From positions 1,240,001 through 1,304,000 of the forward strand of contig NZ_CP182486.1 in NCBI RefSeq assembly GCF_052327305.1: DNA of 64,000 bases, written 5' to 3'. The notes beneath the pieces were generated by a model that worked only from the letters and a program-made list of their open reading frames with translations, was not told the DNA's origin and searched no databases. A program made the position numbers and the translations under genes. Source of the DNA: Sphingobium sp052327305 (GTDB lineage: Bacteria; Pseudomonadota; Alphaproteobacteria; Sphingomonadales; Sphingomonadaceae). Every line of letters starts with the position of its first letter. Position 1 is the stretch's first letter. Of the stretch, positions 1 to 7,693 are shown piece after piece.

Positions 1-356
1 CGGGCAACCTCGTCGGCGGTGGCCTTTTCGACCCCCCGCTGCTGATAGATGCCGGACAATTCCGCCATTTCGAGATCCGGGGCCGAAGCGAGCTCGGCGC
101 GCTCTCGCGCAAGATCAGCTGCTTCGGTGTCGGCCTGCGAACTGACCGAGACATACTCGCCCGCCGCCATAGACATTGCCCCGGCTACCAGCCCCGCGAC
201 GCCAGCCAGAATGATTTCGCTCCGCCCTTGTGCCGCCGCCGCGACGCCCAGGATCAAACTTGCGGTGGAAACAATGCCGTCATTCGCGCCGAGAACGGCT
301 GCGCGCAGCCAGCCAATCCGCGTGACGAGGTGCAATTCCGAATGTGTACCGCGCAT
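1..356 (-). CDS. VIT/CCC1-family membrane protein, 3' part cut by window edge
   Basis: The reading frame begins at an ATG (356-354) and runs off the left edge after about 118 residues. The visible part starts MRGTHSELHLVTRIGWLRAA and continues with a small-residue-rich membrane segment (ANDGIVSTASLILGVAAA), a second one (ILAGVAGLVAGAMSMAAGEY) and then an acidic helix. The motifs NDGIVST and AGEYVSVSSQ are typical of the VIT1/CCC1 family of iron or manganese transporters and nodulin-like proteins. In that family the first two helices are followed by a cytosolic metal-binding helical domain, which is where this copy is cut. It lies 107 bases behind pyruvate kinase on the same strand. The substrate cannot be told from the fragment. 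Confidence 0.85.
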   Translation of the reverse strand, partial: MRGTHSELHLVTRIGWLRAAVLGANDGIVSTASLILGVAAAAQGRSEIILAGVAGLVAGAMSMAAGEYVSVSSQADTEAADLARERAELASAPDLEMAELSGIYQQRGVEKATADEVA

Positions 357-462
357 GGAAGGTCTCGCACCGCCAGAGCGCGAAGAACTACTGCAAACGA
401 GAGACGGCGTCGTCTAAAATTTCGGACACGCCGCCCCAGCCTATCCGCTGCCCCTGAAAGCC

Positions 463-1926
463 TCAGTCCTCGCCGTGGGCCTTGAGCTCATCGCCGCGAA
501 TAGAGGCGACATGCAGCACGTTCGTCGAGCCCGGCGTGCCGAACGGGACACCGGCAAGCACGATGATCTTGTCCCCGCCCCGCGCCAGCTTGTGGCGCAG
601 CGCCATGCGCTTGGCCTTGCCGATCATTTCCTCGAAGCTGCCAATGTCCTTGGTGCGCACCGCATGGACGCCCCAGGTGAGCCCCATTCTGCGCGCCGTG
701 TCCGTTCGCGGCGTCAGCGCCAGGATCGGCGCGGCCGCGCGTTCGCGCGCGATGCGGCGCACCGTGTTGCCTGACGAGGTGAAGCACACGATTGCCGCCG
801 CGCTCACTGTCTGGGTAATCGATTTGCAGGCCTCGGCCAGCGCGTCCGCCGTGGTCGGGTCGGGTCGGGTGCTGGTGAAGTGCAGCCGGTCGAAATAGCC
901 GGGATCGCGCTCCACGCTGTGGGCAATGCTGTTCATCATGGAGACGGCCTCCTCCGGCCAGTCTCCCGCTGCCGTCTCCGCTGAGAGCATGACAGCGTCC
1001 GCGCCGTCATAGACGGCCGTCGCCACGTCCGACACTTCGGCGCGTGTGGGCGTCGGCGCCTTGATCATCGATTCGAGCATTTGCGTGGCGACGACGACCG
1101 GCTTGCCGAGCCGCCGGGCGCTCTCGACGATCTGCTTCTGGAGCGGCGGCACGGCATAAGGCGGCAGTTCGACGCCGAGATCGCCGCGCGCGACCATCAC
1201 TGCGTCGGCCTGTTCGAGGATTTCCTCCAGCCGCGTCACGGCCGCCGGCTTCTCGATCTTGGCGAGCAGCGCGCCATAGCCGCCCATCAGCTTGCGCGCT
1301 TCCGCCAGATCTTCCGGACGCTGCACGAAGCTGAGCGCGATCCAGTCCACCCCCGCTTCCATGGCGAAGGAGAGGTCGCGCCGGTCCTTGGGCGTCAGCG
1401 CCGCCATCGGCAGCACCACGTCCGGCACATTCACGCCCTTGCGCTCGGAAAGCACGCCGCCGACCTCCACGATCGTCTCGATGCGGGTTTCCTCGACCAC
1501 CTGTACACGCAGCACCAGCTTGCCGTCGTCGAGCAGCAGCCGGCTGCCGGGCGTGAGCGCCGCGAAAATTTCCGGATGCGGCAGGTTAACTCGCAGCACG
1601 TTGCCCGGCGTCTCGTCCCGGTCCAGCACGAAGCCCGAGCCAGTCTCCAGCATGACGGGGCCGTCCTCGAACGTGCCGACGCGCAGCTTTGGTCCCTGCA
1701 AATCCGCGAGGATCGTGGTCGGTCGGAGAAATTCCTTCTCCAACGCGCGGATGATCTCCACGTTCTTTGCGTGCCCTTCATGCCCGCCATGGCTCATGTT
1801 GAGGCGGAAGGCATCCGCGCCCGCCATATACAGCTTGCGGATCATGTCCTCATTGCTGCTCGCTGGCCCCAGCGTCGCGAGAATGCGGACCTTGCGTGTG
1901 CGCGGTGCGATCTTCTTCATGCTCAT
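463..1926 (-). CDS. pyk: pyruvate kinase
   Basis: Catalyses phosphoenolpyruvate + ADP to pyruvate + ATP, the last step of glycolysis, in the cytoplasm. From the ATG at 1926 the protein has 487 residues, normal for a bacterial type I/II enzyme. The N-terminal strand reads KVRILATLGPAS, the substrate/cation region DLQGPKLRVGTF lies near residue 75, the catalytic-lysine motif KIEKP at about 223-227, the signature MVARGDLGVELP at about 244-255, and MLSAETA near 313. An open frame continues 27 codons further upstream to 2007, but that extension is not conserved-looking and crosses the region divergent to the DUF1244 gene, so the MSMKK start is preferred. Confidence 0.97.
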   Translation of the reverse strand: MSMKKIAPRTRKVRILATLGPASSNEDMIRKLYMAGADAFRLNMSHGGHEGHAKNVEIIRALEKEFLRPTTILADLQGPKLRVGTFEDGPVMLETGSGFVLDRDETPGNVLRVNLPHPEIFAALTPGSRLLLDDGKLVLRVQVVEETRIETIVEVGGVLSERKGVNVPDVVLPMAALTPKDRRDLSFAMEAGVDWIALSFVQRPEDLAEARKLMGGYGALLAKIEKPAAVTRLEEILEQADAVMVARGDLGVELPPYAVPPLQKQIVESARRLGKPVVVATQMLESMIKAPTPTRAEVSDVATAVYDGADAVMLSAETAAGDWPEEAVSMMNSIAHSVERDPGYFDRLHFTSTRPDPTTADALAEACKSITQTVSAAAIVCFTSSGNTVRRIARERAAAPILALTPRTDTARRMGLTWGVHAVRTKDIGSFEEMIGKAKRMALRHKLARGGDKIIVLAGVPFGTPGSTNVLHVASIRGDELKAHGED

Positions 1927-2039
1927 CGCGTGCAATACACCCCTTGTATCCGTGTCTGGGCTCCCGACCTTCTGGTCGAACGATGCTTGCCGCGATCCGT
2001 CCTGCACGACAAGGATGGCGCAAATCTTTGGAGCAGCCC

Positions 2040-2333
2040 ATGCCGATAACCGACATTGATGACAAGACCGCAGCAGCCGCTTTCCGTCGGCTGGTCGAGC
2101 ATTTGCAGCATCGGACGGACGCGCAGAATGTGGATCTGATGGGCCTTGCCGGTTTTTGCCGCAATTGTCTGGCGGACTGGATCGCGGAGGCGGACGGGAC
2201 GATGACCCGCGATGAGGCGCGCGAGATCATCTACGGCATGCCCTTCGCCGAGTGGAAAGCGCGCTATCAGGGCGACGCGACGGACGAGCAGCTTGCCCGG
2301 ATGAAGGAAAGCATCGCGAAGAACGCGCATTAG
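2040..2333 (+). CDS. DUF1244 family protein
   Basis: A 97-residue acidic protein starting MPITDIDDKTAAAAFRRLV, with GGAG five bases before the ATG. The central part, HRTDAQNVDLMGLAGFCRNC followed by LADWIAEA and a 'MPFAEWKARYQ' segment, is the conserved core of DUF1244, a small helical family widespread in proteobacteria. No biochemical role is firmly known to me. It is divergent from pyk with about 110 bases between the starts. An open frame upstream to 1896 overlaps the pyk start and is not used. Confidence 0.9.
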   Translation: MPITDIDDKTAAAAFRRLVEHLQHRTDAQNVDLMGLAGFCRNCLADWIAEADGTMTRDEAREIIYGMPFAEWKARYQGDATDEQLARMKESIAKNAH

Positions 2334-2336
2334 GCA

Positions 2337-2474
2337 ATGATGCGCGTGTTATCGCCCTTTACAGCGCATCAAAGCGCCCCTATGGGCGCCGCGATGTCCA
2401 TGATGATCGCCACGCCGATTATTACCAAACCGACCCGCTTGCGCGGGGCGGTCATGGGTGCGCGCGGCCTCTAA
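2337..2474 (+). CDS. possible 45-residue peptide, unrecognised
   Basis: A short frame starting ATG ATG three bases after the DUF1244 stop codon, ending TAA at 2472-2474. The translation begins MMRVLSPFTAHQSAPMGAAM and is Met-rich and basic (MSMMIATPIITKPTRLRG). There is no strong ribosome-binding site of its own, so any expression would be by reinitiation after DUF1244. I do not recognise the sequence. It may simply be untranslated spacer. Confidence 0.2.
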   Translation: MMRVLSPFTAHQSAPMGAAMSMMIATPIITKPTRLRGAVMGARGL

Positions 2475-2495
2475 GGCCCAGCCATCCGGACAGAC

Positions 2496-2515
2496 GCCCC
2501 GCCTGAGCGCGGGGC
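2496..2515. terminator. GC-rich hairpin between DUF1244 and asd
   Basis: GCCCCGC (2496-2502) pairs perfectly with GCGGGGC (2509-2515) around a six-base loop. It sits about 55 bases before the asd start. There is no T tract, so it is at best a weak or Rho-assisted terminator, or a leader structure. Confidence 0.3.
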
Positions 2516-2570
2516 CCCTGTCGAGACACTGGCAAGACCCCGCGCCTCCCCAAATACAAGGAGACGCTTT

Positions 2571-3635
2571 ATGACCGCCAGAAACCGACCCAGTTTTGAT
2601 CGCGCCGTAAATGTCGGCATTGTCGGCGCGACCGGCCTCGTCGGCTCGATGATGCGCGAATTGCTCGCTGAGCGCAATTTCCCGGTCGCCTCGATTCGCC
2701 TGTTCGCGTCTGCGCGTTCGACCGGCTCGACCATCGACTGGAAGGGGCAGGCCATCACGGTCGAGAACGCCGAGACCGCCGACTATGCCGGGCTCGATGT
2801 CGTGTTCTTCTCCGCCGGTGGATCGACCAGCAAGGCGCTGGCGCCAAAGGTCGCTGCGGCGGGCGCGGTTGTCATCGACAACAGCTCGGCCTGGCGCTCC
2901 GATCCGGAAGTGCCGCTGGTCGTCGCGGAAGTGAACGGCCATGCGCTCGATCATCTGCCCCGCGGCATCATCGCCAACCCCAATTGCACGACCATGGCCG
3001 CGATGCCTGTGCTCAAGCCCCTACATGACGCGGCAGGCCTTAAGCGGCTGATCGTAAGCACCTATCAGGCGGTTTCCGGTGGCGGTATTGCCGGCATTGA
3101 GGTGCTGGCCGGGCAGGTCGCTGCCGTGGGCGATCGCTGCGCGGAGTTGGCGCGCAATGGCAGCGCCGATTTCGTGCCCGCGCCGGAGAAGTGGGCGGTG
3201 CCGATCGCCCATAATGTCGTGCCGCTGAACTATGTGCTGGGCGAGGACGACTATACCGAGGAAGAGCTGAAGCTTCGCGACGAGAGCCGCAAGATCCTCG
3301 AGATCCCCGGCCTCCCCGTCTCGGGCACCTGCGTGCGCGTGCCCGTCTTCACAGGCCACTCGCTCTCGATCAACGCCGAGTTCGAGCGTCCGCTGAGCGC
3401 GGCCGATGCGCTTGCCCTGCTGGAGAGCGCGGACGGTGTGGTGGTGAGCGCCGTGCCTAATCCGCTCGAAGCGACCGGCAAGGATCCGGTGTTCGTCGGC
3501 CGCGTGCGTGTCGATCCCACTGTGGAGCACGGCCTCGCACTGTTCATCGCAAGCGACAATCTGCGCAAGGGTGCCGCGCTTAACGCCGTGCAGATCGCGG
3601 AGCTGTTCGTCCAGCCGGCGCTCGCCGAAGCCTGA
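2571..3635 (+). CDS. asd: aspartate-semialdehyde dehydrogenase
   Basis: Reduces aspartyl-4-phosphate to aspartate-4-semialdehyde with NADPH, the branch-point step toward lysine/diaminopimelate, threonine and methionine. The 354-residue protein shows the Rossmann motif GIVGATGLVG at residues 16-25, SAGGSTS near 81-87, the catalytic cysteine in NPNCTT (C139), and a conserved histidine in PVFTGHS. AAGGAG lies nine bases before the ATG. thrC, another enzyme of the threonine branch, is elsewhere in this window (50522-51925), so the pathway is dispersed. Confidence 0.97.
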   Translation: MTARNRPSFDRAVNVGIVGATGLVGSMMRELLAERNFPVASIRLFASARSTGSTIDWKGQAITVENAETADYAGLDVVFFSAGGSTSKALAPKVAAAGAVVIDNSSAWRSDPEVPLVVAEVNGHALDHLPRGIIANPNCTTMAAMPVLKPLHDAAGLKRLIVSTYQAVSGGGIAGIEVLAGQVAAVGDRCAELARNGSADFVPAPEKWAVPIAHNVVPLNYVLGEDDYTEEELKLRDESRKILEIPGLPVSGTCVRVPVFTGHSLSINAEFERPLSAADALALLESADGVVVSAVPNPLEATGKDPVFVGRVRVDPTVEHGLALFIASDNLRKGAALNAVQIAELFVQPALAEA

Positions 3636-3652
3636 GCATTCCTGTCTCCTTC

Positions 3653-3743
3653 GTCACCCCGGGCTTTGACCCGGGGTCCAGCTGCCTTTCTTCCTTTTCT
3701 AGAGGATAAAGAAGCGGGATCCCGGCTCGGAGGCCGGGATGAC
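3653..3743. repeat. REP-type inverted pair (REPIN/BIME-like)
   Basis: The ends are inverted copies: GTCACCCCGG (3653-3662) and CCGGGATGAC (3734-3743), matching with one mismatch as reverse complements. Inside, CCCCGGG/CCCGGGG around 'cttt' and ATCCCGGC/GCCGGGAT around 'tcggag' each form a hairpin. A degraded relative with the shared string ggtccagctgcct and 'agcgggatc' lies at 62876-62925, which shows this is a dispersed repeat and not only a terminator. It sits between the convergent asd and ECF41 genes and may also stop transcription. Confidence 0.75.
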
Positions 3744-3773
3744 GTCTGATGGTCAGAACCGAATGTGACCGCC

Positions 3774-4637
3774 CTAATTCAGATGCCGTAGTTTGTCCGG
3801 ATTACGCATCACATAGATCGCCGCGATCCGACCATCCTCGATGTCCAGCGCGGTGGTCTGAAGCTCGCCGTCGGCCTCGCGTGTCACAAAGCCGGGCAGG
3901 CCGTTGACGAGGCAGGTCCGCACCAGTGTCGAGCCATATTTGCCGAACAGCACGGCCAGCGCCTTGTGGACCTGCATGACCTGCCGCACGCCGATGGCCG
4001 GGCGCACTGCCGCCGGGCGCTTGCCGCCGCCGTCGCTGTGGAAGCTCACGCCTTCCGCCAGCATCGCGCCAAGCGCGGTCATGTCGCCACTGCGCGAGGC
4101 AGCGAAGAAGGCGTCGGCGATGCGCAGCCCCTCCGTCTGCTCCAGCTGGTAGCGCGGCCGTCCGTCACGGACATGTTCGCGCGCACGGGCAGCAAGCTGT
4201 CGGCACGCCGCCGCGTCCCGGTCAATCGTGGCGGACACCTCGTCGAAGCTCATGCCGAACACATCGTGCAGCAGGAAGGCCGCGCGCTCCAGCGGTGAAA
4301 GGCGTTCCAGCGCCAGCATGAGCGGCAGCGTCACGTCTTCGGCCTCTTCCTGCTCGTCCGTGACAAAAGGCTCGGGCAGCCACGGGCCGACATAGGTTTC
4401 GCGCCGGGCGCGGGCCGACTTCATCTGATCCAGGCATAAGCGGGTCACCACCCGGCGAAGAAAGGCCTCGGGGTCGCGTATCGCAGCGCGATCGGCGCTC
4501 ATCCAGCGGATGAAGGCTTCCTGCACCACGTCTTCCGCGTCGACCACCGAACCGAGCATTCGGTAGGCGACGCGGACGAGGCGAGGACGCAGCGGATCGA
4601 AAGCGACCGCCGCATCGTTCGCAATCGCGCCTGTCAT
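3774..4637 (-). CDS. ECF41-type RNA polymerase sigma factor (SigJ-like)
   Basis: A 287-residue extracytoplasmic-function sigma factor. Sigma region 2 is at about 17-85 (RLVRVAYRMLGSVVDAEDVV, QEAFIRW), region 4 at about 110-160 (LSPLERAAFLLHDVFGMSFDEV), followed by a SnoaL-like domain of about 120 residues with a DGGGK motif near 202 and NPDKL close to the C terminus. This extension is the hallmark of ECF41, where the C-terminal domain, not an anti-sigma factor, controls activity. The gene overlaps its upstream neighbour by one base (TGATG); that neighbour is the carboxymuconolactone-decarboxylase-type gene normally found with ECF41 factors. Confidence 0.93.
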   Translation of the reverse strand: MTGAIANDAAVAFDPLRPRLVRVAYRMLGSVVDAEDVVQEAFIRWMSADRAAIRDPEAFLRRVVTRLCLDQMKSARARRETYVGPWLPEPFVTDEQEEAEDVTLPLMLALERLSPLERAAFLLHDVFGMSFDEVSATIDRDAAACRQLAARAREHVRDGRPRYQLEQTEGLRIADAFFAASRSGDMTALGAMLAEGVSFHSDGGGKRPAAVRPAIGVRQVMQVHKALAVLFGKYGSTLVRTCLVNGLPGFVTREADGELQTTALDIEDGRIAAIYVMRNPDKLRHLN

Positions 4638-5092
4638 CAGGCTGCTGCCTTCGCGGGCGTCTCGTACCAGAGGTCGAACCCCACCGCGATCCGGTTCCAG
4701 GCGTTGATGATGTTGATGATGAGGGTCAGCTTCACCTGCTCTTCCTCCGTGAAGTGCGCAGCCAGCGCGGCATGGGCGGCTTGCTGGCTATGCCCCTGCG
4801 CGATCGTCGTCAGCGCATCGGTCCAGGCCAGGGCGGCGCGCTCACGATCCGTGTAGCACGGCGCCTCCCGCCATGCCGAGAGCAGATAGATGCGCTGCTC
4901 GGTTTCGCCCTGCCAGCGGGCATCGGTCGTGTGCATGTTGATGCAGTTGGCGCACTGGTTGATCTGCGAGGCACGGATTTTCACCAGCTCGACAAGGCTG
5001 GGCTCCAGGCTCTCGTTGACGGTTGTGGACAGCGCGTAGAAGCTTTTCATGAGCTGCGGGGCGGCGGCGAACGGGTCGAGCTTGGCGGTCAT
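4637..5092 (-). CDS. carboxymuconolactone decarboxylase / AhpD-like protein, ECF41 partner
   Basis: A 151-residue all-helical protein of the CMD/AhpD family. The redox motif C47-A-N-C50 is followed by H54 in INMHT, the AhpD-like CxxCxxxH arrangement that suggests peroxidase or disulfide-reductase activity, not lactone decarboxylation. The start MTAKLD at 5092 has AAGGAG eight bases upstream; longer readings to 5377 lack one. It is the first gene of a two-gene operon with the ECF41 sigma factor. Such partners are known as likely ECF41 targets; regulation here is inferred from that. Confidence 0.92.
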   Translation of the reverse strand: MTAKLDPFAAAPQLMKSFYALSTTVNESLEPSLVELVKIRASQINQCANCINMHTTDARWQGETEQRIYLLSAWREAPCYTDRERAALAWTDALTTIAQGHSQQAAHAALAAHFTEEEQVKLTLIINIINAWNRIAVGFDLWYETPAKAAA

Positions 5093-5279
5093 CAGGGTCA
5101 CTCCTTGCTGGTTGCACAGGCATGACGAGATGGCCCGCCCCGGATGTGACATCGGTGCGAAAAAATTTTCGCCTGCTGCTCCCTCGAAAGCTGTGGATGG
5201 CTCAGGCGATGTCTGGACATGACCGCCGCCGCATGAATAAGGGGCGCCTTCGGATTCATTCAGCGAAAGACCAAACCCC

Positions 5280-5522
5280 ATGAGCGAACCCAACGTCGCC
5301 GCCGACCAGCTGCGCCTCTTCATCGAGCGCATCGAGCGCCTCGAGGAAGAGAAGAAAGGCATTGGGGACGACATCAAGGATGTCTACCTTGAAGCCAAGG
5401 CGACGGGCTATGATGCCAAGACCATGCGTGCCATCGTGCGCCTGCGGAAGATGGAGAAGAACGCCCGTCAGGAAGCCGAAGCGCTGCTGGAGACGTACAA
5501 GGCCGCACTCGGCCTGGAGTAA
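5280..5522 (+). CDS. gapR: GapR-like DUF2312 nucleoid-associated protein
   Basis: An 80-residue, highly charged helical protein. MSEPNVAADQLRLFIERIER begins a long coiled-coil helix (RIERLEEEKKGIGDDIKDVY), followed by EAKATGYDAKTMRAIVRLRK with basic DNA-contacting residues. This is the diagnostic DUF2312/GapR sequence. In Caulobacter GapR is an essential protein that binds over-twisted DNA ahead of replication and transcription machinery and stimulates type II topoisomerases. It is divergent from the ECF41 operon. An inverted repeat (ATGAAT 5233-5238 / ATTCAT 5254-5259 with AAGG/CCTT inside) lies in the leader. Confidence 0.93.
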   Translation: MSEPNVAADQLRLFIERIERLEEEKKGIGDDIKDVYLEAKATGYDAKTMRAIVRLRKMEKNARQEAEALLETYKAALGLE

Positions 5523-5563
5523 TCGTTGCGGCGGGAGACACGAACCAGAGGAGCTAGCAGAAC

Positions 5564-5923
5564 ATGGCCGAATCCCCCTGGGGCACTGCCCCCGCCGACA
5601 AGGACTTCATCGTCACCACGACCAACGGCATCGATGGCCGGCCCGTGCAACGCTATCATGGCGTGGTGACGGGCGAAGTGATCGTGGGCGCCAATCTCTT
5701 CCGGGATCTGTTCGCCAGCGTGCGCGACATCGTGGGCGGGCGCTCGGGCGCCTATGAGGACGTCCTTGCCCGGGCACGCGAGGAAGCGCTGAGCGAGATG
5801 CAGCAGCGCGCCGCCTCGCTGGGCGCCAATGCCGTGATCGGGGTCGATCTTGACTATGAGGTTCTGGGTTCCAGCGGCTCCATGCTGATGGTCTCCGCCA
5901 CGGGCACGGCCGTTTCCGTCTGA
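5564..5923 (+). CDS. YbjQ/UPF0145 family heavy-metal-binding-domain protein
   Basis: A 119-residue protein of the YbjQ family. It has the order expected for the family: an N-terminal strand (FIVTTTNGIDG), the HGVVTGEVIVGANLFRDLFA segment, the RSGAYEDVLARAREEALSEM helix, then GANAVIGVDLDYEVLG and a C-terminal strand MLMVSATGTAV. The fold is known as a homopentamer; the function is not established and the family's 'heavy-metal-binding' title is weakly supported. AGAGGAG precedes the ATG. It may be co-transcribed with gapR 41 bases upstream. Confidence 0.9.
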   Translation: MAESPWGTAPADKDFIVTTTNGIDGRPVQRYHGVVTGEVIVGANLFRDLFASVRDIVGGRSGAYEDVLARAREEALSEMQQRAASLGANAVIGVDLDYEVLGSSGSMLMVSATGTAVSV

Positions 5924-6019
5924 TCGATGCGCGCACCGGGGCGCCGTCACGTTTTTTTGACAGGCGCGGTTCAGCAAGCGCCGCTATAGCGCCCCGACAA
6001 GCCCTCGACGGACGCGCCT

Positions 6020-6796
6020 TTGCCTGACCCCTCCTCCCTGGACGACGCTGCCGCCGGGCGCGGGACGGGCTATGGCGCGTCCTGGAGCAGAGAGACGCGC
6101 CGCCGCAACGGCGTCGCTCTGGCGCTTACGATCGCGCTTCACTTGCTTGTCCTGCTGGCGGTGCTTTTCATTCGCGGTCCGCAGTTCGTCCGCATGCAGG
6201 AGCATGGGCTGACCGGCTTCCTCATTCCTGCCCCGCCTTCGCCCGACAAGGAAAAGAGCGAGAAGAAGCAAGAGAAGAAAGCCGAGAAGAGCAAGGCGGA
6301 GGAAGCCGCTGCGGCCCCGCCCGCCGCCAAGCCGCCGCCCGTCCCCAGCGCGGCGCCCGTGCCCCAGCAGCCAGCCTTCATCGAGATGGATCTGGCGGGG
6401 ACCGATATATCGAAGCTCGGCAAGGCGCCTTCCGCTTCCCCCAGCAAGGGCGATAGCAAGGCGGTCTATGGTCCGGGTCAGGGGCCGGGCGGCGTCACGC
6501 TCTACGAAGCGGAATGGTATCGCAAGCCCACGGATGCGGAACTTGCGGGCTATCTTCCGGCCAACCGTCCCCGGCGGGGCTGGGGGCTAGTCGCTTGCCG
6601 CACGATCGAAGATTATCATGTCGACAATTGCCAGTCGCTCGGCGAATCCCCCATGGGCTCAGGCTTCGCGCGCGCCGTCCGTCAGGCAGCCTGGCAATTC
6701 CGGGTGATGCCGCCGCGCATCGACGGCAAGCCGCAGATCGGCACGTGGGTGCGCATCAGGATCACTTATGGCGTGGACGGCGACCCCGAAGGCTGA
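6020..6796 (+). CDS. TonB-like inner-membrane-anchored periplasmic protein
   Basis: A 258-residue protein with one N-terminal membrane helix at about 36-54 (GVALALTIALHLLVLLAVLF), a Lys/Glu-rich then Pro/Ala-rich linker (about 75-120), and a C-terminal globular part containing ACRTIEDYHVDNCQSL and AWQFRVMPPRIDGKPQIGTW. The layout and the last motif resemble a TonB C-terminal domain, with two cysteines that could form a disulfide. No ExbB/ExbD genes are adjacent; the tolQ/tolR genes are 8 kb away. The start is a TTG at 6020, because no in-frame ATG precedes the membrane helix. The role as energy transducer is inferred only. Confidence 0.65.
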   Translation: MPDPSSLDDAAAGRGTGYGASWSRETRRRNGVALALTIALHLLVLLAVLFIRGPQFVRMQEHGLTGFLIPAPPSPDKEKSEKKQEKKAEKSKAEEAAAAPPAAKPPPVPSAAPVPQQPAFIEMDLAGTDISKLGKAPSASPSKGDSKAVYGPGQGPGGVTLYEAEWYRKPTDAELAGYLPANRPRRGWGLVACRTIEDYHVDNCQSLGESPMGSGFARAVRQAAWQFRVMPPRIDGKPQIGTWVRIRITYGVDGDPEG

Positions 6797-6902
6797 AACG
6801 GTTCCGCATCGCTGAAGCATAACCCGCCGCTTGGGTTGCGCGGCTCCCCTGCGCCAGCTAGAGACCGCGCCCTATCCCGAACAAAACAGGCAGGAGCCGG
6901 CT

Positions 6903-7646
6903 GTGGCAGGCCATAGCAAATTCAAGAACATCATGCATCGCAAGGGTGCGCAGGACAAGAAGCGCGCCGCCGCCTTCTCCAAGCTCGCCCGCGAAATCAC
7001 CGTGGCGGCCAAAATGGGCGCGCCCGATCCGGACATGAACCCCCGCCTGCGCCTCGCGATCAACGCGGCCAAGGCGCAGTCTGTGCCTAAGGACAATATC
7101 CAGCGCGCCATCGACAAGGCGAGCCGGGGCGACGCGGAGAATTACGAGGAAGTACGCTATGAGGGCTATGGCCCGGGCGGCGTCGCGATCATCGTCGAGG
7201 CGCTGACCGACAACCGCAATCGCACGGCGACCAATGTCCGCACTGCCTTCTCCAAGAATGGCGGCAATCTCGGCGCGTCCGGCGCGGTGTCCCACGGCTT
7301 CGATCGGATGGGCCTCATTACCTATCCGGCCGCAGCAGGCGACGCGGAGAAAATCTTCGAGGCGGCGCTGGAAGCCGGCGCGGAAGACGTCGAATCGAGC
7401 GAGGACGAACACGCCATCTGGACGGCGCAAGACGCGTTGCATGAAGTCGCCAAGGGGCTGGAAGCATCTCTCGGCGAGGCAGAGAGCGCCAAGCTCGCCT
7501 GGAAGCCACAAACCACTGTCGAGCTGGACGAGAGCAACGCCGCGACGCTGCTCAAGCTCGTCGACGCGCTTGAGGAGGACGATGACGTCCAGACCGTCTG
7601 GGGCAATTACGAAGTCTCTGACGAGGTGATGGAGAAGCTGGGCTGA
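6903..7646 (+). CDS. yebC: YebC/PmpR family transcriptional regulator / translation factor
   Basis: A 247-residue cytoplasmic protein with the standard opening AGHSKFKNIMHRKGAQD and the KLAREITVAAKMG, NPRLRLAINAAKAQSVPKDN and EVRYEGYGPGGVAIIVEALTDN motifs of YebC. The family binds DNA in some species and in others relieves ribosome stalling at polyproline; which applies here cannot be told. A GTG start at 6903 with AGGAG seven bases upstream gives the family length; an open frame to 6831 is not used. It is the gene that usually leads the ruvCAB set, but here a DUF559 gene follows. Confidence 0.95.
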   Translation: MAGHSKFKNIMHRKGAQDKKRAAAFSKLAREITVAAKMGAPDPDMNPRLRLAINAAKAQSVPKDNIQRAIDKASRGDAENYEEVRYEGYGPGGVAIIVEALTDNRNRTATNVRTAFSKNGGNLGASGAVSHGFDRMGLITYPAAAGDAEKIFEAALEAGAEDVESSEDEHAIWTAQDALHEVAKGLEASLGEAESAKLAWKPQTTVELDESNAATLLKLVDALEEDDDVQTVWGNYEVSDEVMEKLG

Positions 7647-7656
7647 TCTGAATGCA

Positions 7657-7693
7657 AAGCCCCTCCCTTTAGGGGAGGGTTTGGGGGTGGGGC
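7657..7693 (+). repeat. REP-like palindrome, copy 1 (left of DUF559 gene)
   Basis: AAGCCCCTCCC TTTA GGGGAGGG followed by a G-rich arm TTTGGGGGTGGGGC. It lies 10 bases after the yebC stop and its last base touches the ATG of the DUF559 gene, so the G-rich arm occupies the ribosome-binding-site position. It is related to the copies at 8045-8082 and 8101-8138 but has slightly diverged arms. Confidence 0.85.
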
